DNA of 11,468 bases from Acidobacteriaceae bacterium (GTDB taxonomy: Bacteria; Acidobacteriota; Terriglobia; Terriglobales; Acidobacteriaceae), in NCBI GenBank assembly GCA_003133425.1, contig PKXI01000355.1, forward strand, positions 1 to 11,468, read 5' to 3'. Under the pieces are notes generated by a model. It did not search any database. It was not told the DNA's origin and saw only the letters and a list, made by a program, of their open reading frames with translations. Every line of letters starts with the position of its first letter. Position 1 is the first letter of the stretch. This document shows, piece by piece, positions 1 to 5,552 of this stretch. Both the position numbers and the translations under genes were made by a program.

Positions 1-145
1 GCTCCTTCCGGGCTTCGACGCCGACTTCATCCTCGTCGATCGAGACCTCTACAAAGTTGACGCTTCATCCATTCTTCGAACCGTCGTTGTCGGGACGTTC
101 GTCGGCGGACGGCGAGTTTTTCCATCACAGCACGAGTCGCAATGA
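1..145 (+). CDS. 3' end of amidohydrolase family protein (partial)
   Basis: An open frame enters from the left edge (first complete codon at base 2) and runs 47 codons to a TGA at 143-145. The visible tail contains DADFILVDRD, then a short variable stretch and VVVGTFVGGRRVF. This is the typical C-terminus of metal-dependent amidohydrolases of the YtcJ/imidazolonepropionase-like type, where a strand reading 'aDfvvld.dp' is followed by 'v..T.vgG..vy' in the small beta-sandwich domain. The catalytic TIM barrel and metal ligands lie outside the window, so substrate and start cannot be stated. The stop is 68 bp upstream of the transporter gene on the same strand, so co-transcription is possible. 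Family assignment is fairly secure; subfamily is not. Confidence 0.72.
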   Translation, partial: LLPGFDADFILVDRDLYKVDASSILRTVVVGTFVGGRRVFPSQHESQ

Positions 146-199
146 ATGAGCCCACCGGGTAAGTACTCTGCTTGCGCGGGACGCCGCGTCTGCGGCTGG

Positions 200-205
200 C
201 ATAAT
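200..205 (+). promoter_or_regulatory. candidate -10 box, possible leaderless start of the transporter gene
   Basis: CATAAT matches the -10 consensus at 5 of 6 positions and ends 8 bp before the ATG at 214. Initiation about 7 nt downstream would fall on or next to the start codon. No purine-rich ribosome binding site precedes that ATG. No convincing -35 box is seen at 16-18 bp; TTGCGC at 172-177 is 22 bp away. Inferred only. Confidence 0.3.
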
Positions 206-213
206 GCGAATAC

Positions 214-1134
214 ATGAAGCTGCGCGCCTATCTCCTCATGCTGTTCGTGGTGGCGGTCTGGGGCTCGACCTTTGTGCTCATCAAAGGAGCGCTGGCCGAC
301 GCCACCCCTGCAGCTTTCAACCTGGCGCGCATGACGCTCGCCTTCGCCGTGCTGGCCGCGGCCTATCACCGCTATTGGCGCGACATTCGCGCTTGGCAGG
401 TGGGGGCCGGCGCGGTCGTGGGACTGTGTCTCGCCACCGGCTATCAGTTTCAGACCATCGGCCTGGTGCGCACCACGCCTTCAAAGTCCGCGTTCATCAC
501 CGGCCTTGTCGTCGTGCTGGTGCCGCTGTTCTCTTCGGTTGCCTGGCTGCGGCCACCGGGCGCTCATCGTCCTCGATGGAACGCCTTCGCCGGCGCTGCC
601 CTGGCCTTTGTGGGGATCCTGCTGCTAACCGCGCCGCCTGTTCGCATGGGTGCCGCCGCCTTCCTGCCCGATCTCTCTTCCATCAACCTGGGCGATGTGC
701 TCACGTTCGGCTGCGCCGTCGGGTTCGCGTTCCACTGCATTGCGCTGGGCCACGCCTCGCCGCGCATCCGCTTTCAGCCGCTTGCGCTCCTCCAGGTAGG
801 CTTCTGTGCGGTGTTCATGGCCGTCAGCCTGCCCTTCATCGAGCATCCCCACATCGCGTGGACGCCGCGGATCTTCGTCGCGCTCGGAATCGCCGCGGTC
901 CTGGCCACCGCTGCGGCCTTTTCCATTCAGAGTTGGGCGCAGTCCATCCTGCCCACAACCCACACCGCCCTCATCATGACCATGGAGCCCGTCTTCGCCT
1001 GGATCACTTCATTTCTCATCATGGGCGAGCGCCTGGGCCTCCGCCCCGCGTCGGGAGCCTTGATCATCCTGGCCGGCATCGCCATCACCGAGCTTGTCCC
1101 ACAGCCCCACGTCCCCACCGCGCATGAAGCGTAA
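214..1134 (+). CDS. DMT superfamily (EamA-type) transporter
   Basis: Encodes a 306-residue integral inner-membrane protein of the drug/metabolite transporter superfamily, made of two EamA repeats. About ten hydrophobic segments are visible. The family's N-terminal signature AVWGSTFVLIKGAL is at residues 14-27. The first repeat has a T-P-S-K-S-A-F-I-T-G-L segment near 87-98 and the second the matching LPTTHTALIMTMEPVFA near 246-262, followed by GERLGLRPASGALIILAG at 271-288. Length is normal for the family (about 280-310). Family members export amino acids, metabolites or drugs, but the substrate cannot be read from sequence. The ATG at 214 is chosen because the hydrophobic first helix begins immediately after it. 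An alternative ATG at 204 is in another frame. No Shine-Dalgarno is apparent. It converges on the M28 peptidase gene. Confidence 0.9.
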   Translation: MKLRAYLLMLFVVAVWGSTFVLIKGALADATPAAFNLARMTLAFAVLAAAYHRYWRDIRAWQVGAGAVVGLCLATGYQFQTIGLVRTTPSKSAFITGLVVVLVPLFSSVAWLRPPGAHRPRWNAFAGAALAFVGILLLTAPPVRMGAAAFLPDLSSINLGDVLTFGCAVGFAFHCIALGHASPRIRFQPLALLQVGFCAVFMAVSLPFIEHPHIAWTPRIFVALGIAAVLATAAAFSIQSWAQSILPTTHTALIMTMEPVFAWITSFLIMGERLGLRPASGALIILAGIAITELVPQPHVPTAHEA

Positions 1135-1139
1135 GAACA

Positions 1140-1167
1140 GGGAATAGGGAACAGGGAATAGGGAATA
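1140..1167 (+). repeat. tandem 7-bp repeat array, left arm (GGGAATA x4)
   Basis: Four contiguous 7-bp units are visible: GGGAATA at 1140, GGGAACA at 1147, GGGAATA at 1154 and GGGAATA at 1161. A degenerate GAACA precedes them at 1135. The array begins within 6 bp of the transporter stop codon. The same unit recurs inverted at 1389-1409, so the two arrays could base-pair across about 220 nt in a read-through transcript from either side. Confidence 0.9.
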
Positions 1168-1295
1168 GAAAGTCAGCCTGCCCACCAAGCCGCTAACTTG
1201 CCAACTTGCGATGCCGCGTCAGCGGCGCCAACTTGCTGCTTTTGTTTGAACTTTTCGCGTTTCTACACCCCTTTTCAGCCAAATCAGGCGCTTTT

Positions 1296-1359
1296 AGTCG
1301 CCCCAGGTGTCGATGAAATCTCGTTTAGGAATCGCGGCCATAAGTCGCCCCAGGGGTCG
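1296..1359 (+). repeat. 17-bp direct repeat pair inside the spacer
   Basis: AGTCGCCCCAGGTGTCG at 1296-1312 recurs at 1343-1359 with one mismatch (GGGG in place of GGTG), starting 47 bp apart. The copies lie inside the spacer bounded by the heptamer arrays. They may be internal repeats of a dispersed intergenic element; this is inference. Confidence 0.75.
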
Positions 1360-1388
1360 TCAAACTACTCCCCAAGCTCCTAAGCCCC

Positions 1389-1409
1389 TATTCCCTATTC
1401 CCTATTCCC
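1389..1409 (-). repeat. tandem 7-bp repeat array, right arm (TATTCCC x3)
   Basis: Three perfect contiguous units of TATTCCC start at 1389, 1396 and 1403. They are the reverse complement of the GGGAATA units at 1140-1167. The array ends 9 bp from the stop codon of the M28 peptidase gene, so each arm sits just after a stop codon and reads the same way as the gene it follows. Confidence 0.9.
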
Positions 1410-1418
1410 TGCTTCTCG

Positions 1419-2930
1419 TCACTTCGGCGCCGCCTCCCCCGAATCCGCCAGCGCATACGCCAGCACCGCCATCACCGCGGCGTTCTCGTTCAAATGCTTT
1501 GGATCGATCTTGTCGAAAGTGTCCGCCGGCGTGTGGTGATAATTGAAGTAGTAGCGGCTGTCCTGAATGGGAGAGAAGCTCGGCACGCCCTTTTCCGTCA
1601 GCCCGTTGATGTCCTCGCCGGTTTCAGGGGAACTCCTCAGCGACTCCGCCCCAATCGCGTCCAGCACCTGCGCCACCGGCCGCAGCCACTGCCCCAGCGC
1701 GGGCTTGCCGGCGTAGTAGATGCCCGTTGGATGGTCCGCCCCAAGATCGCTCTCGATGGCCCCCGTGTGATTGCCGAAATCATCCTTGTGGTCCACCATG
1801 TAGGCCGCCGCGCCCTCCGAGCCCTCTTCCTCGCTCATCCACGCCACAAACCGCACCGTGCGCTTGGGATGAATCCCCAAATCGTGCAGCAGGTGAATGG
1901 CCTGCATCGAGACAGCCACACCCGCGCCGTCGTCGATTGCGCCCGTGCCCAGGTCCCAGGAATCCAGATGCCCCGAAACCACCACCACCTGTTCGGGGTG
2001 CTCGGTTCCCTTCCAGTCGGCGATCACATTAAAACTCGCGGCGTCAGGCAGCGTCTGCGGCGTCAGCGTCAAGTGCAGCTTCACCGGACCCTGACTGGTG
2101 AGGTTTTTCAACAAGTCGGCGTCTTCGGCCGTCACCGCCGCAGCGGGAATCTTCGGCACACCCGGCGCATACTGGGTCAATCCCGTATGCGGGAGCCGAT
2201 AATCCGCCCCGCCTACCGAACGCACCAGCACGGCCGCTGCGCCCACGGTAGCTCCGGCGATGGGCCCGGCCCCGCGATAGACCACGCCGCCGCCGTACGC
2301 TCCGCCGCCATTGCCCTCGGCCGCCAGTTCCTTGTCAAACTTGTGGTTGAAGAGCAGGATCTTGCCCTTCACCGCACCCGCCGGCAGCGCGTGGAGCTGC
2401 TTCCAGTCGTCCACAACCACCACCTCGGCCGTCAACCCGTCCGCTGCGGTAGCCACGCTGCCGCCGAGCGCGGTCAGCACCACCTTCTGCGTGCTTCCCG
2501 GAGTCTGCCCCGGCCACGCCACTACTTCCGCAGTTTCCAATCCGCGTACCCAGTGGGGAACGGTAGCCTTCTCGAGCGTCACCTCGGCTCCCAGGGCCCG
2601 CATCTCGCTTGCCACGTAGTCCACCGCCTGCTGCGCCTGTGCAGAGCCGCTCAGCCGCGGGCCGATGTTGTCGGTCAGGTGGCGCAACTCGTTCAAAGCG
2701 TAGGGATCTTTCATTGCCGCGTCGCGCAGACGCTCCATGGTGGCCAGTTGCTCGGGTGTCCAGGCGCTTTTGCCGCCGGAAATCATGGAGTTGAGGCGGT
2801 CGAGATAGCTGGTCTGGGCCGACGGGGCGTTTTGTGCCGCGCTCCACGACACGCCCGCTGCAGCTAGAACGCACGCAAAGGCAACGAAGCGAAGGCGCTT
2901 ACGAGTAAATTCCATGGGTGATATTACCAT
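1419..2930 (-). CDS. secreted M28 family metallopeptidase (carboxypeptidase Q-like)
   Basis: Encodes a 503-residue zinc-dependent exopeptidase precursor. A basic n-region (TRKRLR) and hydrophobic stretch at about 9-32 form a signal peptide. A protease-associated-like domain covers roughly 140-300. The M28 catalytic core follows: SGHLDSWD (His321, Asp323), AIDDGAG (Asp333 as bridging ligand), SEEEGSEG (Glu367 as base, Glu368 as ligand), ESDLGAD (Asp395) and YHHTPADT (His466). Thus both zinc ions and the general base have their residues, and the enzyme should be active. Layout resembles plasma glutamate carboxypeptidase/carboxypeptidase Q-type members, which release amino acids from di- or oligopeptides. 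The specific substrate is unknown. Two starts compete. ATG 2930 has GAGG only 4 nt upstream; ATG 2915 gives MEFTRKRLRF and has no clear ribosome site. The promoter must lie in the 233-bp region shared with the divergent protease gene. Confidence 0.93.
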   Translation of the reverse strand: MVISPMEFTRKRLRFVAFACVLAAAGVSWSAAQNAPSAQTSYLDRLNSMISGGKSAWTPEQLATMERLRDAAMKDPYALNELRHLTDNIGPRLSGSAQAQQAVDYVASEMRALGAEVTLEKATVPHWVRGLETAEVVAWPGQTPGSTQKVVLTALGGSVATAADGLTAEVVVVDDWKQLHALPAGAVKGKILLFNHKFDKELAAEGNGGGAYGGGVVYRGAGPIAGATVGAAAVLVRSVGGADYRLPHTGLTQYAPGVPKIPAAAVTAEDADLLKNLTSQGPVKLHLTLTPQTLPDAASFNVIADWKGTEHPEQVVVVSGHLDSWDLGTGAIDDGAGVAVSMQAIHLLHDLGIHPKRTVRFVAWMSEEEGSEGAAAYMVDHKDDFGNHTGAIESDLGADHPTGIYYAGKPALGQWLRPVAQVLDAIGAESLRSSPETGEDINGLTEKGVPSFSPIQDSRYYFNYHHTPADTFDKIDPKHLNENAAVMAVLAYALADSGEAAPK

Positions 2931-2938
2931 GCGACCTC

Positions 2939-2966
2939 GGAACTCTTTCCGTGCATCTACGTCTAA
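2939..2966 (+). promoter_or_regulatory. candidate ECF-sigma promoter upstream of htrA-like gene
   Basis: GGAACT at 2939-2944 and GTCTAA at 2961-2966 are separated by 16 bp. GGAAC with CGTC(TAA) at this spacing is the classic bipartite element of many extracytoplasmic-function sigma factors. Transcription would start near 2973 and give a leader of about 190 nt before the protease ATG at 3164. DegP is an ECF (sigma E) target in enterobacteria, which fits. The site was found by eye, so chance occurrence is not excluded. Confidence 0.5.
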
Positions 2967-3094
2967 TACAGGGGGAAAGACCGCGACCCACAGGCCTCGC
3001 AGGGCCCTTCCTCAACACAACTTCGGCACCACATCCCGGTGTCTACGCGTGGTCACCGAAAGAGCTCAGCCAGACGGGCTTGCCCGCAACTGAC

Positions 3095-3100
3095 TATACT
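3095..3100 (+). promoter_or_regulatory. candidate housekeeping -10 box upstream of htrA-like gene
   Basis: TATACT matches the sigma-70 -10 consensus at 5 of 6 positions and lies 63 bp before the ATG at 3164. No good -35 box is present at 16-18 bp; a TG dinucleotide at 3091-3092 is one base too far for a standard extended -10. It would be a proximal promoter, complementing the distal ECF-like site. Confidence 0.35.
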
Positions 3101-3123
3101 GATCACTGGTGCAACGAAACAAT

Positions 3124-3139
3124 CCAGCCGCAAGGCTGG
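3124..3139 (+). promoter_or_regulatory. GNRA-capped hairpin in the htrA leader
   Basis: CCAGCC (3124-3129) and GGCTGG (3134-3139) pair perfectly around a GCAA tetraloop, an especially stable RNA loop class. The hairpin lies 9 nt upstream of the GAGGT ribosome site at 3149-3153. Either candidate promoter would transcribe it. It has no T-tract, so a leader, stability or translation role is likelier than termination. Confidence 0.55.
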
Positions 3140-3148
3140 CGATCTGAC

Positions 3149-3153
3149 GAGGT
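3149..3153 (+). promoter_or_regulatory. ribosome binding site fixing the htrA-like start
   Basis: GAGGT lies 10 nt before ATG 3164, which begins a clear signal-anchor. This supports 3164 over an 82-codon upstream extension of the frame. A three-codon frame (ATG 3156, stop overlapping ATG 3164) sits in between. Confidence 0.6.
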
Positions 3154-3163
3154 CAATGAACTC

Positions 3164-4837
3164 ATGAAATTGCTCTTCGAACGGCTACGCAAACGCCGTC
3201 TCGCATCAACGTTCATCCTTCTTGCCACACTTTCGGCTGCAATCGTGGGCGGATCCTTTGCCGCGCACGGCGTTCGCGGCCAGGAAAAGCAGAATGACAG
3301 CTCAGATGCCACTCCTCTCAAGGTGGTCAACTCCACCGTGGCTCCCAACGAGTTTGTGAAAATCGCCAGACAGGTGGGACCGGCGGTGGTGAATATCAAT
3401 ACCCAGACCCTGCCCAAGCAGGCGGGAGTCCGCGGCGGGCGCCGCAATCCGCATAGAGGCGTTCAGCCCAATCCGCAAAATCCCGGCGACGACGAAGATC
3501 AGCCCGACGACCAACAAGGCGGAGGCCAGAACGGAGGCCAGGGCGGAGGCCAGGGCAATTTCCAGGACTTCTTCAACCGCTTCTTTGGCGGCCAGGCGCC
3601 TGACCAGGGCGACGGCGAAGATGGCGGCGCTGGCGGCGTGCGCGAATCCCTCGGATCCGGCTTTATCGTCGACTCCAAGGGCTACATCATCACCAATTAC
3701 CACGTAGTCGACAAGGCTGACAAAATCTACGTCAAGCTCTCCACCGACCCCGATACGCAGGACCTGGGCCGGCCGGCGCGCGTCATCGGCGTCGACAAGG
3801 CCACAGACCTGGCTGTCATCAAGATCGACGCCAGTTCTCCGCTGCCAACGGTCAAGCTCGGCAACAGCGACACGACGCAGGTGGGCGACTGGGTTGAGGC
3901 GATCGGCAGCCCGTTCGCGCTCTCGCAAACGGTTACCGCGGGCATCGTCTCAGCCAAGAACCGCACCATTGAGCCCGGTGCAAGCGGCCAGTTTCAGCAC
4001 TTCATCCAGACTGACGCCGCCATCAATCCCGGCAACTCCGGCGGTCCCCTGCTGAACATGGACGGCGAAGTCATCGGCGTCAACACGGCCATCTACACGC
4101 AGTCGGCCGGCTACCAGGGCATCGGCTTCGCCATGCCGTCCAATACGGTGGCAGAGATCTACAACGACCTGATCAGCCCCAGCCACAAGGTGGTTCGCGG
4201 CTCCATCGGCATCCAGTTCAAGCAGGGTCTCCCAGGCGCGGTCAACCGCGTTTACGGCTTCAAGAACGGTGTGCTGGTGCAGCAGATTCAACCCAACGGC
4301 CCCGCCGACAAGGCCGGCCTCAAACCGGGCGACATCATCACCAGCATCGACGGCCGCAACATCAAGGATGGCGACGACCTGGTGAACGAGATTGCCGGCC
4401 GTCGGCCTGGAGCCACCATTCGTCTGGGCTTCCTGCGCGATGGCAAGCCGTCCGATGCCACCGTCACCATCGGCGACCGCGACAAGGTATTCGCCGATCT
4501 CGGAACGCAGCAGTCCAGCGTGGCTCCTGACGACCAGGGCGGTGCCGGCGAAGCCAAACTCGGCATCGTGGTGCACGAAGAGTCGGCCTCCATGGCGGCC
4601 AAAACCCACAAGACCGGCGTAGTCATCCAGTCGGTTCGCTCCGGCTCCTTCGCCGACCTGCAGGGGCTGGAACCGGGGCTGGTCATCACTCGCATCAACA
4701 AGCAGTCCACCGCCACCAAGGACGAGTTTGATGCCGTGGTCGCCAAACTCAAGACAGGGGACGACGTGGTGTTTGAAGTTCTTGACCCGCGCCACCCCGA
4801 AGCCGGTATTAACTATATCGGCGGCACGCTGCAGTAG
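3164..4837 (+). CDS. DegP/DegQ-type periplasmic serine endoprotease with two PDZ domains
   Basis: Encodes a 557-residue HtrA-family protease that degrades or refolds misfolded envelope proteins. A basic N-terminus (FERLRKRR) and hydrophobic segment at about 13-36 form a signal peptide or anchor. The chymotrypsin-like domain has a complete catalytic triad: His180 in NYHVVD, Asp215 in KATDLAV and Ser292 in NPGNSGGPL. PDZ1 spans about 344-430 (GFKNGVLVQQI, AGLKPGDIITSIDG). PDZ2 spans about 464-545 (KTGVVIQSV, QGLEPGLVITRIN). Two PDZ domains put it with DegP/DegQ rather than DegS. The loop before the His strand (about 82-158) is enlarged and rich in Gly, Gln and Asp, at the position of the DegP LA loop, and is encoded partly by a 12-bp tandem repeat. 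The frame is open back to 2918, but that extension has no protease-like features. Tandem hairpins follow the stop. Confidence 0.95.
   Translation: MKLLFERLRKRRLASTFILLATLSAAIVGGSFAAHGVRGQEKQNDSSDATPLKVVNSTVAPNEFVKIARQVGPAVVNINTQTLPKQAGVRGGRRNPHRGVQPNPQNPGDDEDQPDDQQGGGQNGGQGGGQGNFQDFFNRFFGGQAPDQGDGEDGGAGGVRESLGSGFIVDSKGYIITNYHVVDKADKIYVKLSTDPDTQDLGRPARVIGVDKATDLAVIKIDASSPLPTVKLGNSDTTQVGDWVEAIGSPFALSQTVTAGIVSAKNRTIEPGASGQFQHFIQTDAAINPGNSGGPLLNMDGEVIGVNTAIYTQSAGYQGIGFAMPSNTVAEIYNDLISPSHKVVRGSIGIQFKQGLPGAVNRVYGFKNGVLVQQIQPNGPADKAGLKPGDIITSIDGRNIKDGDDLVNEIAGRRPGATIRLGFLRDGKPSDATVTIGDRDKVFADLGTQQSSVAPDDQGGAGEAKLGIVVHEESASMAAKTHKTGVVIQSVRSGSFADLQGLEPGLVITRINKQSTATKDEFDAVVAKLKTGDDVVFEVLDPRHPEAGINYIGGTLQ
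3521..3556 (+). repeat. 12-bp tandem repeat inside the protease gene
   Basis: Three consecutive 12-bp units are seen: GGAGGCCAGAAC (3521), GGAGGCCAGGGC (3533) and GGAGGCCAGGGC (3545). They encode GGQN-GGQG-GGQG in the loop before the protease His strand. Unit gain or loss keeps frame, so loop length may vary between strains. Confidence 0.9.
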
Positions 4838-4848
4838 TTCGACAGGGG

Positions 4849-4920
4849 GCCGAACCCGGTATTCCCGGGCTCGGCTCCTGCTCCATTCCGGCAGATTTTA
4901 CAAACTGCCGGCTGTTTTTT
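4849..4920 (+). terminator. tandem hairpins and T-tract terminating htrA-like gene
   Basis: The first hairpin is at 4849-4875: GCCGA and CCCGG pair with CCGGG and TCGGC across one A/C mismatch. The second pairs CCGGCAG (4888-4894) with CTGCCGG (4905-4911) across a 10-nt loop and is followed by CTG and six T (4915-4920). The second has the form of an intrinsic terminator. It separates the protease gene from the peptidoglycan-binding gene, which therefore probably has its own promoter. Confidence 0.8.
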
Positions 4921-4938
4921 ACTAGGTAGGGTTCCGGT

Positions 4939-4963
4939 TCGTTCGGTACACTTCGACGAACGA
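4939..4963. promoter_or_regulatory. inverted repeat upstream of peptidoglycan-binding gene
   Basis: TCGTTCG (4939-4945) and CGAACGA (4957-4963) form a perfect 7-bp inverted repeat with an 11-bp spacer. It lies between the htrA terminator and the next gene's ribosome site, where a promoter or operator is expected. It could be a protein-binding dyad or a leader hairpin. No clear -35/-10 pair was found nearby. Confidence 0.35.
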
Positions 4964-4986
4964 TCCCGGGTACATTTATTTTGGCT

Positions 4987-4992
4987 GGAGGT
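4987..4992 (+). promoter_or_regulatory. strong ribosome binding site fixing the start at 5002
   Basis: GGAGGT is a full anti-16S match, 9 nt before ATG 5002. The frame is open from a TTG at 4981, but the ribosome site lies after that codon, so 5002 is the start. Confidence 0.85.
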
Positions 4993-5001
4993 ATCATCAG
5001 C

Positions 5002-5463
5002 ATGCTTTCATTTCGAGCAAGCCTTGCAATTGTCTTTTCTGCAATATTATTGGCTGCGCCGGCATTCGCCACTCGCGCCCACCGGACCCCCACAACCCGC
5101 CACTCCCATAGCTCCCGCAAGGTGGTTGCGAAGTCCCATAAGCTCCACGGCCAGCAGGTGATTGATTCCAACCGCGTAGCGGAGATTCAGCAGGCCCTCA
5201 TCCGCGAGCACTATTTCACGGGTGAAGTCAGCGGCAAGTGGGACGCCTCCACCGAGGCAGCCATGCAAAAGTTTCAGGCGGATCAGGGGTGGCAGACCAA
5301 GCTGATGCCTGACTCCCGGGCGATCAAGAAGCTGGGGCTCGGTCCGGACTACTCCGGTGCCATCAACGCGAAAGACTCTTCCTTCGGCGCTCCCCCACCG
5401 GTCAGCACCATTCCTTCAGAGCAGACGGCCGGCTTTGCAGCCGCTGCGGGCGTCAAACAATAA
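5002..5463 (+). CDS. secreted peptidoglycan-binding (PG_binding_1) domain protein
   Basis: Encodes a 153-residue exported protein. A signal peptide covers residues 1-23 (hydrophobic core AIVFSAILLAA, cleavage after AFA). A His/Ser/Arg-rich linker follows at about 24-50, basic enough to associate with anionic envelope material. One peptidoglycan-binding helical repeat lies at about 55-113: VAEIQQALIREHYF, then GKWDASTEAAMQKFQADQG, with the SRAIKKLGLG tail typical of PG_binding_1 modules. The C-terminus is Ala/Pro-rich without an enzymatic domain, so it probably anchors to or senses the cell wall rather than cutting it. It lies between the envelope protease and a bidirectional terminator, apparently as a single-gene transcript. 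A partner enzyme is not visible. Confidence 0.88.
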   Translation: MLSFRASLAIVFSAILLAAPAFATRAHRTPTTRHSHSSRKVVAKSHKLHGQQVIDSNRVAEIQQALIREHYFTGEVSGKWDASTEAAMQKFQADQGWQTKLMPDSRAIKKLGLGPDYSGAINAKDSSFGAPPPVSTIPSEQTAGFAAAAGVKQ

Positions 5464-5507
5464 GATCGTTCCCTGAATCTGCGCGTGCGCCGGTTCATCC
5501 TCACGCC

Positions 5508-5535
5508 AAAAGAGCCGCCCGAGGGCGGCTCTTTT
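5508..5535. terminator. bidirectional intrinsic terminator
   Basis: AAAAGAGCCGCC (5508-5519) pairs perfectly with GGCGGCTCTTTT (5524-5535) around a CGAG loop. The 12-bp stem ends in four T on either strand, so it can stop transcription from both directions. It lies between the convergent stop codons at 5463 and 5553. Confidence 0.92.
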
Positions 5536-5552
5536 CCATTCGTATCCCGCAA

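Larger units (their letters stand above)
1135..1418. other. repeat-rich convergent intergenic spacer
   Basis: This 284-bp non-coding spacer separates two convergent stop codons. Arrays of a 7-bp unit lie against both ends in opposite orientation (listed separately). Between them are a 17-bp imperfect direct repeat (1296-1312 and 1343-1359), three copies of AACTTGC (1195, 1203, 1230) and a small hairpin, GCCGC-GTCA-GCGGC, at 1213-1226. The hairpin has no adjacent T-tract, so I do not call a terminator. Short frames here (for example 1198-1383 and 1307-1546) are repeat- and proline-rich and look non-coding. Confidence 0.7.

Noticed and set aside
1213..1245. Intrinsic terminator after the transporter gene
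   Set aside because: The GCCGC/GCGGC hairpin is short and the T-rich stretch starts about 12 nt later, so the geometry is wrong.
1135..1409. CRISPR-like or telomere-like array
   Set aside because: Units are only 7 bp, contiguous without spacers, and no cas genes are near. They are short tandem repeats.
1494..2867. 457-codon plus-strand open frame
   Set aside because: It lies antisense to the M28 peptidase, is rich in Arg and His, and has no recognisable domain. It is a high-GC shadow of a gene with all its catalytic motifs.
2918..3163. 82-codon in-frame upstream extension of the HtrA gene
   Set aside because: The added sequence has no signal or family features, covers both candidate promoters and the leader hairpin, and runs into the M28 start region. 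ATG 3164 has a ribosome site and begins a proper signal-anchor.
3950..4795. 281-codon minus-strand open frame opposite the protease gene
   Set aside because: It is a complement-frame shadow of the PDZ-coding region, rich in Asp, Gly, Val and His, with no ribosome site or domain.
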